DNA of 64,000 bases from Phaeobacter sp. G2. Its GTDB lineage: Bacteria > Pseudomonadota > Alphaproteobacteria > Rhodobacterales > Rhodobacteraceae. Below the pieces are notes generated by a model that was not told the origin of the DNA, did no database searches, and saw nothing but the letters and a program-made list of their open reading frames with translations. Positions 8,204 through 15,598 of the stretch are shown here, one piece after another (positions within the stretch are counted from its first letter, which is position 1; the number at the start of each line of letters is the position of its first letter). Location of the stretch: the NCBI GenBank assembly GCA_025163595.1, contig CP104100.1, forward strand, positions 1,798,001 to 1,862,000, read 5' to 3'. The position numbers and the translations under genes are program-made.

Positions 8204-8540
8204 TCTGATCAGCAGATTTCGAAACCTTTGACGCTTCTGGCGCGAGGCCTTGACCGTTGTAAGGGCAATCTGGGCGGTCATCGGTGGCGCGGCGATTGCG
8301 GGCGCTGGCCTGATGGGCGGCTTTGGTCCAAGCGGTGATGGCGTCAAAGAAGTTGTCGGCGCTCGCCATGATGCCGTTTAATTCGGCTCGATGCGTCAGG
8401 TTCTCCGGTTCCCACCAGTCCTGTGGATCATCGCTGGGCGGGGTTAGGGTGCCGCCGAGATCCTGAAATTTCAGAAGTTTACAAAGTCCTTGGGCGGCTG
8501 CGATTTCAGCCGCGGCTGCGGCAAGGCGATGTGGGGGCAT
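7971..8540 (-). CDS. Hypothetical phage protein, 3' part doubtful
   Basis: A 189-residue frame preceded by GAGGT nine bases before ATG 8540. Its first 115 residues look protein-like: a helical Ala-rich start, then DDPQDWWEPENLTHRAELNG and FFDAITAWTKAAHQASA. The C-terminal 75 residues are proline- and serine-rich and overlap, antisense, the gene at 7931-8203. The N-terminal part is probably real; the overlap leaves the true end open. No family is recognised. Confidence 0.4.
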   Translation of the reverse strand: MPPHRLAAAAAEIAAAQGLCKLLKFQDLGGTLTPPSDDPQDWWEPENLTHRAELNGIMASADNFFDAITAWTKAAHQASARNRRATDDRPDCPYNGQGLAPEASKVSKSADQINCQDPLVSDARLRSSEEDLGPTDRPALASRRFEAHQVSPAYSIPPRDVQLIEPSQAAKDTTSQTQQRASSPPPDKE

Positions 8541-8788
8541 GGTCTGACCTCGGCAGGTTGGGGGTGTCGTGCGGGCGGTGGGTTCTTTGGAGGAGGACTG
8601 AAACCGCCCGCACTATCCCGCGCATCAAAAGGAGAAGTGCGCGGTGTTCCGGTGAAACAAGACCTGCGATGTCCTCCTGATCGCAGGTCTGGTGTTGCTA
8701 GTGTGGCGGGGGTGGTGCCCGCTGTGATGCGGGCGACAGGGAGCCATGCCGGATGATGGGGTGGGCGCCGGGGCGGGGTGGTTTCAGA

Positions 8789-9070
8789 TCACGCGACATG
8801 GCGGTGCTGAACCCGGTATCCCTGTTTTTGGGCGTAGCAGCGCACGGTTTCGCCCACCCGGATCAGGGTCTGGTCGATTGGTTCCGGCGCGGGTTCGGGC
8901 CGGTCGATCAGATGCTGGGGGCGCAGGCGCTGTGGGTCAAAGCCCTGACCGCGCGCGGCCTTCATTGCCGCCCAAGCGGTGGTGAACAGGTTCGGATTAT
9001 CAATGTGATCTTCGGGCGAACCGGCAATCTGCTGGGCGTCGCGCAGCACGGTATTTGATTTATCTTGCAT
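8789..9070 (-). CDS. Small phage early protein of unknown function
   Basis: 93 residues with a strong GGAGG site six bases before ATG 9070. The middle contains a proline-rich PEPAPEPIDQ linker between a helical N-terminus (FTTAWAAMKAARGQGFD) and a short C-terminal part (VGETVRCYAQKQGYRVQ). A 17-base word also found ahead of the rightward cro-like gene lies 34 bases upstream of its start. It is probably the first gene of this part of the leftward early block. Confidence 0.6.
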   Translation of the reverse strand: MQDKSNTVLRDAQQIAGSPEDHIDNPNLFTTAWAAMKAARGQGFDPQRLRPQHLIDRPEPAPEPIDQTLIRVGETVRCYAQKQGYRVQHRHVA

Positions 9071-9103
9071 TCAATCCTCCATCGGTTGATGAAGGGGAAT
9101 GTA

Positions 9104-9120
9104 TAGATCAAAAGAACTAT
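9104..9120. promoter_or_regulatory. Repeated 17-mer, candidate operator (copy 1)
   Basis: TAGATCAAAAGAACTAT is identical to 10313-10329. This copy lies upstream of the leftward gene at 8789-9070; the other lies upstream of the rightward cro-like gene. An exact 17-base repeat upstream of genes on both sides of a repressor gene is what operator sites look like. Read leftwards, a TTGACA follows directly from the end of the word. Binding by the repressor is inferred. Confidence 0.5.
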
Positions 9121-9214
9121 GTCAACTCAAAATAGAACAAAACATCTATTTGGCGAATCAACAACCCCGCACGAGGCGGGGTTCAGGTGAGCGTGGTTCG
9201 GATTTGTGGGCCGA

Positions 9215-9793
9215 TTATTCGCCAGCGGCCAGTTCGGCGGCGCGCCTTTCAGCAGCCAGAATTGTCGGGTATCTGCCTTCGCCGTCGACCGATATTCCAT
9301 CGGAATATTTGTGCAGTTCGTAGCCTTTGACCATGCGCAGAAAGCGGCCTTCAGCCTGCGGCTTTGCTGCGTATGGTTCCGGGCTGGCAGTCAGCGGCGT
9401 GTGATGCGGTGCGGAGATCGGCGGTTCCATCGTGGTGTGTGTCGTTTGGGTTTTCAAGTTGGCCACGTGTTCCAGGATCTGGCTGGTGTTGATTGCGGTG
9501 GCCACCTGCGCCTGAACAAGTTGCGCAGCCAGCACGAGGCCCAGCCCAGTTGCGGCGCCAATCGCACCAGCCGCAAGGACCACTAGCTTGGATGCTTCTG
9601 GCGGGGTGTTACCGCTGTTTAGTGCGAAGGCCGTGGCGAGAAGGGCAAGAGTAAAGATCACCCACCCAACCAGTTCAATTCCGGTGGCGAGTGCGCGGGC
9701 AGTGGTAAATGTCTGCTTCAAATCGATTTTCCTTGATTGTGTATTTTCATCGCGGCTGCTGCAACCGCTTTGCGGGATGCGAATTCTAGTCAC
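9215..9793 (-). CDS. Two-helix membrane protein of the prophage
   Basis: 192 residues from a GTG at 9793 with AAGGGTG upstream. Two hydrophobic helices lie at about 39-58 and 70-91 (VGWVIFTLALLATAFAL, then KLVVLAAGAIGAATGLGLVLAA), followed by a helical and proline-rich linker and a C-terminal domain of about 55 residues (FLRMVKGYELHKYSDGISVDGEGRYPTILAAE). It lies between the early block and the repressor, a common place for lysogenic conversion or superinfection-exclusion genes. That role is a guess; no family is recognised. Confidence 0.6.
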   Translation of the reverse strand: MTRIRIPQSGCSSRDENTQSRKIDLKQTFTTARALATGIELVGWVIFTLALLATAFALNSGNTPPEASKLVVLAAGAIGAATGLGLVLAAQLVQAQVATAINTSQILEHVANLKTQTTHTTMEPPISAPHHTPLTASPEPYAAKPQAEGRFLRMVKGYELHKYSDGISVDGEGRYPTILAAERRAAELAAGE

Positions 9794-9893
9794 GACACAC
9801 CCTTATGGCGTATCGTGTCAAGATGAGACAATTTTAAGTATTGTTCCGGGAGGGTGGAGAATAAAGGAAATTTAAACGTGACAGATCAGATAC

Positions 9894-10253
9894 TTATTCA
9901 TTTTCTTCGGCGTCTTTTGGCTGAGACTGATCCGCAGCAGCAGCAAGACCTCGCCCATAGCCCAGAAGCTGCAGTTTTAGCGGTTCGGGTAGCTGGGCAA
10001 ATAGACGCACAATTTCTTGCTCTTCTGCTGTCTGAGCATTGCTCATAAACTCTTCCAGCGTCGTCCCTAGGGCGGCGCATATTTGGCGCATCGTGCTAAC
10101 ACGCGGGTTGGTGTTTCTTTTGAACATTAGCCTAATTGCGCTGTTACCCAAGCCCGCCTTAACCGCAAGGTTCGAGACGTTTAGGTTTGGGTCGGCATCA
10201 ATTGCCGCCTGCAGCCTGATTAGGAAAGGTTCTGGGGGTTGGTTTGTAGGCAT
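9894..10253 (-). CDS. Phage repressor-like XRE-family regulator
   Basis: 119 residues if translation starts at ATG 10253 (an ATG at 10280 would add nine). An XRE-type helix-turn-helix occupies about residues 14-70 (NLNVSNLAVKAGLGNSAIRL, then RVSTMRQICAALGTTLEEFM). The C-terminal 45 residues are acidic and helical, without the Ser-Lys protease domain of LexA/CI-type repressors. It is divergent from the cro-like gene at 10339, the layout of a lysogeny switch. No clear Shine-Dalgarno sequence is present, so leaderless translation is possible. Confidence 0.8.
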   Translation of the reverse strand: MPTNQPPEPFLIRLQAAIDADPNLNVSNLAVKAGLGNSAIRLMFKRNTNPRVSTMRQICAALGTTLEEFMSNAQTAEEQEIVRLFAQLPEPLKLQLLGYGRGLAAAADQSQPKDAEENE

Positions 10254-10312
10254 GTCGTAATTTTGCCTAGATATATGCATCTATGGTATCGTTATATTGA
10301 TCTTGACGTGAG

Positions 10313-10329
10313 TAGATCAAAAGAACTAT
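10313..10329. promoter_or_regulatory. Repeated 17-mer, candidate operator (copy 2)
   Basis: Identical to 9104-9120. It sits in the 85-base repressor/cro intergenic region, overlapping a possible rightward promoter (TTGACG at 10303-10308, 17-base spacer, CTATTC). The same region contains an inverted pair TTGATC-N12-GATCAA. Together these make it a likely repressor-controlled promoter. Confidence 0.5.
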
Positions 10330-10338
10330 TCGTGAGCC

Positions 10339-10551
10339 ATGGAACAGTTCATGGCCAATGTGCGCGCCTATGCGGCGCAGTTCGGGATCTCCCCGTCGAC
10401 CGTCATCCAGAAGGCTGGGGTTGGGGGTGGTGGCACCTGGGCAAAATGGGAAAGCGGTGACGGCAGCCCGACCCTGCGCACTGTTGATCGGTTGAAAGCC
10501 TATATGAAGGCGAACCCGCCCGCTGCTGACCAAGCGGAGGACGCCGCATGA
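10339..10551 (+). CDS. Cro-like small DNA-binding protein
   Basis: 70 residues. The segment RAYAAQFGISPSTVIQKAG followed by WAKWESGDGSPTLRTVDRL matches a lambda-repressor-like HTH: helix 2 and 3, then a helix-4 region of the W-x-x-W/E-x-G type. It is the first gene rightward of the repressor, overlaps the next gene by the stop/start ATGA, and so is the likely Cro-type switch protein. A Met at 10351 is an alternative start; neither has a strong ribosome-binding site. Confidence 0.7.
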   Translation: MEQFMANVRAYAAQFGISPSTVIQKAGVGGGGTWAKWESGDGSPTLRTVDRLKAYMKANPPAADQAEDAA

Positions 10552-10871
10552 GCCGCCCTCGTCTGACCCTGATTGTAAACAATGATATTCCATGCGCTGA
10601 CCCTAGTGCGGGGCAGGGGCAAAGCTCTTGGTCAAATCAGTTTGACCCCTACGCCCTAAAGGCCAGTGCGCCGGATCTGTGGTCCAGTTATTTTCGCGCC
10701 CGGTTCAACAGCCCGCGCGAGGTAGCGCTGTTCTGCGATGTCAGTTTTCAAACCGCGCTGAATTGGTGGGGCGCAGTCACCGCCCCCGCCAGCCATATCG
10801 CTCTGCTGGTTATCCTCACAGATCCGTCTGCGCCTGATTTCTTTGGTGAAATGGTGGGGCAGGCGGCATGA
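10548..10871 (+). CDS. Phage early regulator-like protein of unknown function
   Basis: 107 residues with GGAGG seven bases upstream and an ATGA-type overlap with the cro-like gene. Residues 50-85 (RARFNSPREVALFCDVSFQTALNWWGAV split over helices) read like a helix-turn-helix of the kind that recognises a conserved W-W dipeptide neighbourhood in alphaproteobacterial phages. I have no firm family name. It is probably a second early transcription factor in the rightward early operon. Confidence 0.55.
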   Translation: MSRPRLTLIVNNDIPCADPSAGQGQSSWSNQFDPYALKASAPDLWSSYFRARFNSPREVALFCDVSFQTALNWWGAVTAPASHIALLVILTDPSAPDFFGEMVGQAA

Positions 10872-10941
10872 GTGGGCTCGCTACAGGAGAGGGCCATATA
10901 CAAAGCCCTTTTTGCTTTCATCCCAATAAAGAGGTGGTTCG

Positions 10942-11106
10942 ATGCTTGATCCAAAAATGCAGTCATGGCGTGGGCGAATGCTCCATTGGTTCCGGTACCG
11001 ATTTGATATCGGTTACCGGGTTAATTTTGAATTTCAGAGGCGCGATCGCCAGCGGTCTTCGTGGTGGTTGGCTTCTGTCAATTATCGGCCAGCGTCCGAA
11101 AACTGA
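10942..11106 (+). CDS. Small ORF, 54 residues, aromatic- and Arg-rich
   Basis: ATG 10942 is preceded by AAAGAGGTGG with good spacing, and the frame runs 54 codons to TGA 11104. The product is strongly basic and rich in Trp, Tyr and Phe (MLHWFRYRFDIGYRVNFEFQ), which could be a short amphipathic membrane or nucleic-acid-binding peptide. Position: between the early regulators and the methyltransferase operon. No known family. Confidence 0.5.
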   Translation: MLDPKMQSWRGRMLHWFRYRFDIGYRVNFEFQRRDRQRSSWWLASVNYRPASEN

Positions 11107-11110
11107 TCTG

Positions 11111-11383
11111 TTAAGTTGCTCTCATACTCGCGGCCCGGTCCATAATCTTTTCGCAGAGCCGCTCTGTCATTCTGGTCACTTCAAGGCCGCGTTCTACGGC
11201 GTCTTCAGGTATTTCCGTGGAAGTGACATAGGGCATTTTGGATACTCGAATGATGGCCTTGGACATCTCGGCGCATTTGTTTTCGGTTTCTCCCGCCCAG
11301 GCATTGGCGAACATGATCTCTGTAAAGAATTCCAGGGTCGCAAGTTTGGCGAGAATGTGTGGCAGGTGGTCGTCGGAGTTCAA
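11111..11383 (-). CDS. Small leftward gene of unknown function
   Basis: 90 residues from a TTG at 11383, chosen because AAAGGAAC lies six bases upstream; an ATG at 11407 would add eight residues. The product is helical (HILAKLATLEFFTEIMFANAW, later GLEVTRMTERLCEKIMDRAA) and reads as a compact four-helix-like protein. It is transcribed against the surrounding rightward early operon and ends five bases from the end of the small ORF at 10942-11106. Function unknown. Confidence 0.5.
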   Translation of the reverse strand: MNSDDHLPHILAKLATLEFFTEIMFANAWAGETENKCAEMSKAIIRVSKMPYVTSTEIPEDAVERGLEVTRMTERLCEKIMDRAASMRAT

Positions 11384-11655
11384 GATAAAGTTCCTTTCGA
11401 AAAACATTGGTGTGTGACGAAAGGTGCAGGCAATCGGGGTGCTAAACAAGCCCCGGTTGTCTGCGAAAACACTGCAGGCGGCGGAGTGCCATCCGTCACC
11501 TCTGCCGACCGGGGGCAGGCATGCCTGCAACAAGTGGCTCCCAATCCCTCCCTGTCAAACTTGGGGCGTGTTGGCGCAAAATGTGCCGCGCGCCGCGCTT
11601 TTTTAGGGTGTTTCATTGGTGATCGCCGCGCTCAAGCGATGCGGGTTGCAGCCGA

Positions 11656-12102
11656 ATGACCGCGCTCCCCGTTCCTCTCTCGACGCAGCGGCTCCAGTTT
11701 CCTGCGCAGCCAGATTGGACATGGTTGCGGTGGCATTGGCAGCGCATGCCTTGCCTGCATGAGGGGGTGCCGTTGGCGGACATAGCGGCGCGCGAAAAGG
11801 ATCGACTGGCCTGTTTGGCAACGCCCTATAGCTATTCCGAGGGTGGCCCGGTGCTGGGCGCGGATTGTGCCGGCGCATGGATGCAAGACCTCGCCACCGC
11901 CGGGGTCATGGCGATTTCGCCAGCGTTTCTGGCCGGTTGGGGTGGGCTCAAGGCCGCTCAGCCTGCGCCTGCTGTCCGGGTTAGTGCATGTGTGGTGGTT
12001 CCCCCTGCTGTCGGCTGGCAAGAGGCCCCCGATGTTTGGGCTGCTGTTTGCCTGGCGCTGACGTCCGTCAAGCCGGTCTACCTGGTGGAGGGTTGCGCGT
12101 GA
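11656..12102 (+). CDS. Phage protein, possibly nucleoside 2-deoxyribosyltransferase-like (DUF1937-like)
   Basis: 148 residues. After a basic, Trp-rich start, the sequence LACLATPYSYSEGG resembles the opening strand and loop of DUF1937/nucleoside deoxyribosyltransferase-like proteins (YLAxPYS), followed by a helix, AISPAF, and a late strand ending SVKPVYLVEG. The match is a pattern impression. The gene overlaps the methyltransferase start by four bases (GTGA), so the two are coupled; a nucleotide-modifying helper beside a DNA methyltransferase would make sense but is not shown. Confidence 0.5.
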   Translation: MTALPVPLSTQRLQFPAQPDWTWLRWHWQRMPCLHEGVPLADIAAREKDRLACLATPYSYSEGGPVLGADCAGAWMQDLATAGVMAISPAFLAGWGGLKAAQPAPAVRVSACVVVPPAVGWQEAPDVWAAVCLALTSVKPVYLVEGCA

Positions 12103-12884
12103 TTGCTGGATATCGACGCAAAGAGGTGATCGGCGGTTGCACCCTCTACCTGGGTGATATGCGCGACGTGTTGCCAAGGTTGCCGGAGAAGGCCGCGCTT
12201 TGCGCCACGGATGCGCCCTACAAATTGACCTCGGGCGGCAAGGCAAATCAGTCCATGTCTGGCAAGTTCGCGCTGGATCGGTATGACAATAGTGGCGACC
12301 TTATGGCCTCTATCCCCTGGAACGAAATGGGCGGGCCTATCTATCGCGCGCTTAAATCCGACGCTGATGCCTACGTGATGTGCAACGATAAGCACTTTGG
12401 TGCGGCGCAGATCGCCTTTCAGGGTGTTGGGTTTAAGTTTCACAACCTGCTGACCTGGGACAAGGGCGCACCGACGCGGGCGCCGTTCTACATGAAGAAC
12501 CAGGAATTCACCCAATATCTGTGGAAAGGGCGGGCGCGGCGGCCAAATTATGGCGGGGCCAAACAGTCCTTTGCCTGTGCGCGACCAAAAGGTGTCGATT
12601 GGCATCCGACGCCAAAGCCGACCTCTCTTATGGCTCTCTACATTCTGCAATCCTCGCAACCCGGTGATTTGGTTCTTGAACCATTTATGGGCGCTGGCGC
12701 CACTGTTCTGGCCGCGCTGGCCTTTGGTCGCCGTGCGGTGGGTGTCGAGATTGAGGATTCCTATTTTGAAAAATCCTGCGCCCGGATCGAGGCGGCACAT
12801 CTGGCCGGGTTTGGTGAAGTGCGGGACGAGTGGGAACGAGATCGTTCGCGCAATAATTTGAAAGGATTGTGCTGTGCAGCTTAG
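12099..12884 (+). CDS. DNA methyltransferase, N6-adenine or N4-cytosine, beta-type motif order
   Basis: 261 residues from the GTG overlapping the previous stop. Motif IV comes first (TDAPYKLTSGG, about residues 38-48) and the SAM-binding motif I comes last (VLEPFMGAGATVLAA, about 193-207), the circular order of class-beta amino-methyltransferases. The catalytic tetrapeptide is D-A-P-Y rather than the usual D-P-P-Y. HPTPKP at about 170-175 is the familiar motif before motif I. No restriction partner is adjacent, so it is an orphan phage methyltransferase, perhaps for anti-restriction or regulation. The recognition site is unknown. Confidence 0.85.
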   Translation: MIAGYRRKEVIGGCTLYLGDMRDVLPRLPEKAALCATDAPYKLTSGGKANQSMSGKFALDRYDNSGDLMASIPWNEMGGPIYRALKSDADAYVMCNDKHFGAAQIAFQGVGFKFHNLLTWDKGAPTRAPFYMKNQEFTQYLWKGRARRPNYGGAKQSFACARPKGVDWHPTPKPTSLMALYILQSSQPGDLVLEPFMGAGATVLAALAFGRRAVGVEIEDSYFEKSCARIEAAHLAGFGEVRDEWERDRSRNNLKGLCCAA

Positions 12885-13305
12885 TCAAAACATATCGGCG
12901 CGACAAAGGGTGTCGACAATCGCATCATCAGACCCGGTGGCAGTCATTCTGGGCATCGTGCGCGGCTATTACCACCTGCGCGCTGGCGAAATGGTTGGGC
13001 CCTGCCGTGCGCGGCGGCTGGCCTGGCCACGCCAGATCGCCATGGCACTGATCCGCCAAAAGGCCAACTGCAGCCTACCAGAAATTGGCCGGCGCTTTGG
13101 CGGGCGGGATCACACCACGGTCATGCATGCGCTGCGCGCTGTTGCGGATCGGCGCAAGGCTGATCGGCGGTGCGCTGCTGAATTTGTCGAAATTGAACGC
13201 CGGGTCGAGCTGGCCTTGGGGCAATCCTATGTCCGGCGTGAGCATATCCGGGGAAAGCCGTTTGTCTCGGTCAGAAAAAGGGAGGTGGGCCAATGTCGGA
13301 TCTGA
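12874..13305 (+). CDS. DnaA domain IV-like DNA-binding protein of the phage
   Basis: 143 residues from a GTG at 12874. Residues 45-92 read RRLAWPRQIAMALIRQKANC, then LPEIGRRFGGRDHTTVMHA, which is the DnaA box-binding domain IV signature (R-x-x-A-x-x-R-x-x-x-M, G-x-x-F-G-G-R-D-H-T-T-V). The AAA+ domain and domains I-II of host DnaA are absent. Such proteins could bind DnaA-box-like sites in the phage origin or interfere with host initiation. It overlaps the methyltransferase and the next gene, all in one operon, and a candidate origin lies 640 bases downstream. Confidence 0.85.
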   Translation: MQLSQNISARQRVSTIASSDPVAVILGIVRGYYHLRAGEMVGPCRARRLAWPRQIAMALIRQKANCSLPEIGRRFGGRDHTTVMHALRAVADRRKADRRCAAEFVEIERRVELALGQSYVRREHIRGKPFVSVRKREVGQCRI

Positions 13306-13949
13306 TAGAGGGCCAGAACGAACCTGCGGATGTTTGGCCGCTGCGGCGTGGCGATACCCTTTCCTCGCATGATTGGTTTCCCTTCTACACCCACAGGTTT
13401 TTGGGTTCTCGATTCCTTAGCCGCTGCGTGATGCTGGGCAGGCGCGAGGATGTTGGCACCGCCGTGATCCTGTGGACCGAGTCCATGCGCCAGGATCCTG
13501 CTGGGACGTTGCCAGGGGATGACATTGATTTAGCTGACCTAGCCCGGTTCCGTTCGATCGAAGACTGGCAGGAAGCCAAGGAGAACGTGCTGCACGGTTG
13601 GGTTCCAGTTTTGGTGGAGGATGCCCGCACCGGCGAATATGAAACTCGCTTAGGTCATCCGGGCATAATTGAAGCGATCGTGACGGACATGAACAAGCGA
13701 AAGCGGGGGCGTGATGCTGCCCGTGAAGCTGGCCGGTTGGCACTCAAGAAGCACAAGATCCGCACCAAAATGCGGGACATGGGTGTCCAGGAGCATATCA
13801 TCAAAGACGATCGCGCCATCACGGCCCTAGCTGAACACTTCGAGCATTCGGAGCTATACATCACCCCCGACAATGTGCGCGCGGCCATGGCGGAGGTGCT
13901 TGGTTACACGGGCGAGGTAACGCCCATTAGCGCGGCGCGGGATCGGTGA
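13293..13949 (+). CDS. Phage replication-region protein, DUF1376-like N-terminus
   Basis: 218 residues with an excellent GGGAGGTG site before ATG 13293. Residues 26-80 (DWFPFYTHRFLGSRFLSRCV, then EDVGTAVILWTESMRQDPAG) resemble the N-terminal module of DUF1376-type phage replication proteins (x-W-x-P-x-Y...A-x-x-L-W-x-x-x-x-x-P-G-S-L-P). The C-terminal part is basic and helical. Position directly after the DnaA-domain gene and before an iteron-like region supports a role in replication initiation. Confidence 0.6.
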   Translation: MSDLIEGQNEPADVWPLRRGDTLSSHDWFPFYTHRFLGSRFLSRCVMLGRREDVGTAVILWTESMRQDPAGTLPGDDIDLADLARFRSIEDWQEAKENVLHGWVPVLVEDARTGEYETRLGHPGIIEAIVTDMNKRKRGRDAAREAGRLALKKHKIRTKMRDMGVQEHIIKDDRAITALAEHFEHSELYITPDNVRAAMAEVLGYTGEVTPISAARDR

Positions 13950-14072
13950 AATTCAACTGCAATACAACTGAAATGAAGTGAAATGATTTCACTTAGATTT
14001 CAGTAAGATTTCGGCCTGCAGGTGAAATTGCCCTACAGGACAGAACAAAAAAAAACAGAAAAATACAAAACA
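13946..14072. other. Candidate phage replication origin or control region
   Basis: The 194-base gap between two replication-region genes holds GTGAAAT at about 13946, 13979 and 14022 plus its complement, a perfect 17-base palindrome AGTGAAATGATTTCACT at 13977-13993, and a run of A-rich DNA at 14043-14072. Repeated short words next to an AT-rich stretch, just downstream of a DnaA-domain protein, resemble an iteron-type origin. The palindrome could instead be an operator. Confidence 0.45.
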
Positions 14073-14143
14073 CCTTACTGGCCGAAAACCGAAAGGCTGG
14101 TGTGTGTGGATAGCCCGGAAGCACTGAGAAAAGGAAAGAGGCG

Positions 14144-14719
14144 ATGGCATCGGATTTGAAAGAGGCAAAGCAACGGGTGCGGGACCATCTGGTGCAGCCC
14201 TTGACCCGTTTGGGGTTGCGGCGCGCCTCTGGCGTGACCGTGGCGCAGTTTGATGCAACGATTGATGAGCTATGTGGTCGCCTGTCCTACATGACGGCTA
14301 TCAACCTGGATGCCTTGGCAGAGCAGGCCTCAAGATTGGCCGGTGGGAAAGATCGCTCACTGTTTCCCAGTGCCTCAAAAATTCTTGCTTGGGCTGCGGA
14401 TATTCAGCCGCCAGAGGATAGCGCTTCTCCCCTGTTGATTGCTGTCTTCTCCGGGCCTTTGGGAAGCCAGGCTATGGCGGAGGATTGGGCGCCCGAGCTG
14501 CGCTCATATGTGCGCAAAGAACGTATTTGGCCCAAGGGAATTCCCCTTGTTGCGATCAAAGAGAGGGCAAAGGAAGCGCGCCGCCGGTTGGAGTTGATCG
14601 AAGAGGTGCAAGGGCAAGGCCGTGTTCCAAACCCTGTTGACCTGGACATGCAGAAAAAACGAGCGGCGGCGGCTGAAAAATGTGCGCTGATCATGCGGCA
14701 AATTGAGGTGAATAAATGA
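14144..14719 (+). CDS. Phage early protein of unknown function
   Basis: 191 residues with AGAGG six bases before ATG 14144. It is helical throughout (DLKEAKQRVRDHLVQPLTRL, later EARRRLELIEEVQGQG). The segment RSLFPSASKILAWAADIQPP is typical of replication-region proteins of rhodobacteral phages as I remember them, but I cannot name a family. Its stop overlaps the next start by ATGA. It lies just after the candidate origin. Confidence 0.6.
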   Translation: MASDLKEAKQRVRDHLVQPLTRLGLRRASGVTVAQFDATIDELCGRLSYMTAINLDALAEQASRLAGGKDRSLFPSASKILAWAADIQPPEDSASPLLIAVFSGPLGSQAMAEDWAPELRSYVRKERIWPKGIPLVAIKERAKEARRRLELIEEVQGQGRVPNPVDLDMQKKRAAAAEKCALIMRQIEVNK

Positions 14720-15495
14720 GCGAACAGGTGGTGATTGTAACCTCGGCAGGGGTGGCCCGGTTGCAAGATGAGGTATCGCGGATTTCCAAGATTAAGGCGC
14801 GCGGTCGTGTTCCGGCTGAGTGTGGGCCTGCCATTCCGGTGGCCCCTGGCCGTGGTCCCATGATGCGCTTCACGCCGCGCGAGATGCGCCAGACCGAATG
14901 TGGTGGCTTTGTCTCGGTCAAGACTGGCGAGGCGGGCCGGGATGCGGCACGGGTTGCAGATGCGTTCGATGCGATGGAGCGGGCTTCACTAAAGGCGCAT
15001 CGGGCGGCAGAGGTCAGGCGGGCCTCGGCTGGACAGGATCCGCAGGCCTATAGGGCATTGTTCACGCCGGGGCAGATCAGCGCGGCGCGCGACTATGCGG
15101 CGCTGGTCGAGCGGGTCACAGCGTCGGGCGTCAAATGTTCGTCTCTTGAGGCTGTTCATTCCGGCGGTGCCGGTGGTGGTGATCGAGAGGCTGCGATCTT
15201 TCGGGACTTCCAGAGATTGCGGGCTTTGCATCGCCGCATTGGCGATGGGCTGGCAAAGGAGGTTAGACGCATCCGGCCATCAAAGAATGGTGGGGTGAAG
15301 CGCCGGGCCATCTATGTTCGTCGGTTGGTCGATATGGTTTGTCTGGGTGATATGCCGCTGCATGAGGTGTTGAATAAGCACGGCTGGGAGAAAAAGGGCG
15401 ATGCAATCAAAGCGTTGCGGGTTGCTCTTTGCGCTGCGCTAGATCGAATGCAGGGATATGATCTTGCTGATGCAAAAAATGGTGTTGACAGTTAG
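14716..15495 (+). CDS. Phage protein before the late operon, possible late regulator
   Basis: 259 residues, ATG overlapping the previous stop, GAGGTG upstream. N-terminal half low in recognisable motifs; the C-terminal 70 residues (AIYVRRLVDMVCLGDMPLHE, then VLNKHGWEKKGDAIKALRVALC) look like a small helical DNA-binding domain. A rho-independent terminator follows, and the packaging genes start downstream. This position, last in the early operon, is where late activators or antiterminators often sit. The role is inferred from place only. Confidence 0.55.
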   Translation: MSEQVVIVTSAGVARLQDEVSRISKIKARGRVPAECGPAIPVAPGRGPMMRFTPREMRQTECGGFVSVKTGEAGRDAARVADAFDAMERASLKAHRAAEVRRASAGQDPQAYRALFTPGQISAARDYAALVERVTASGVKCSSLEAVHSGGAGGGDREAAIFRDFQRLRALHRRIGDGLAKEVRRIRPSKNGGVKRRAIYVRRLVDMVCLGDMPLHEVLNKHGWEKKGDAIKALRVALCAALDRMQGYDLADAKNGVDS

Positions 15496-15529
15496 GTCAC
15501 CTGCAGAGCATGAATAGTGCATAATCAAC

Positions 15530-15562
15530 AAAAGCGCCCACGGGAAACCGGCGGGCGTTTTT
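15530..15562 (+). terminator. Rho-independent terminator after the early operon
   Basis: AAAAGCGCCC and GGGCGTTTTT form a stem around a loop with an inner CCGG pairing, ending in a T run. It lies 35 bases after the stop of the 14716-15495 gene and before the HNH gene, so it separates early and late transcription. Confidence 0.7.
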
Positions 15563-15598
15563 GCGTTGTGTGCTTTCAAACATTGTTGGGAATTTCCG

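Noticed and set aside
10868..11659. Rightward open frame of 263 codons in the early region
   Set aside because: The translation is low in pattern; a small rightward ORF with a good ribosome-binding site and a leftward gene in other frames explain the region better.
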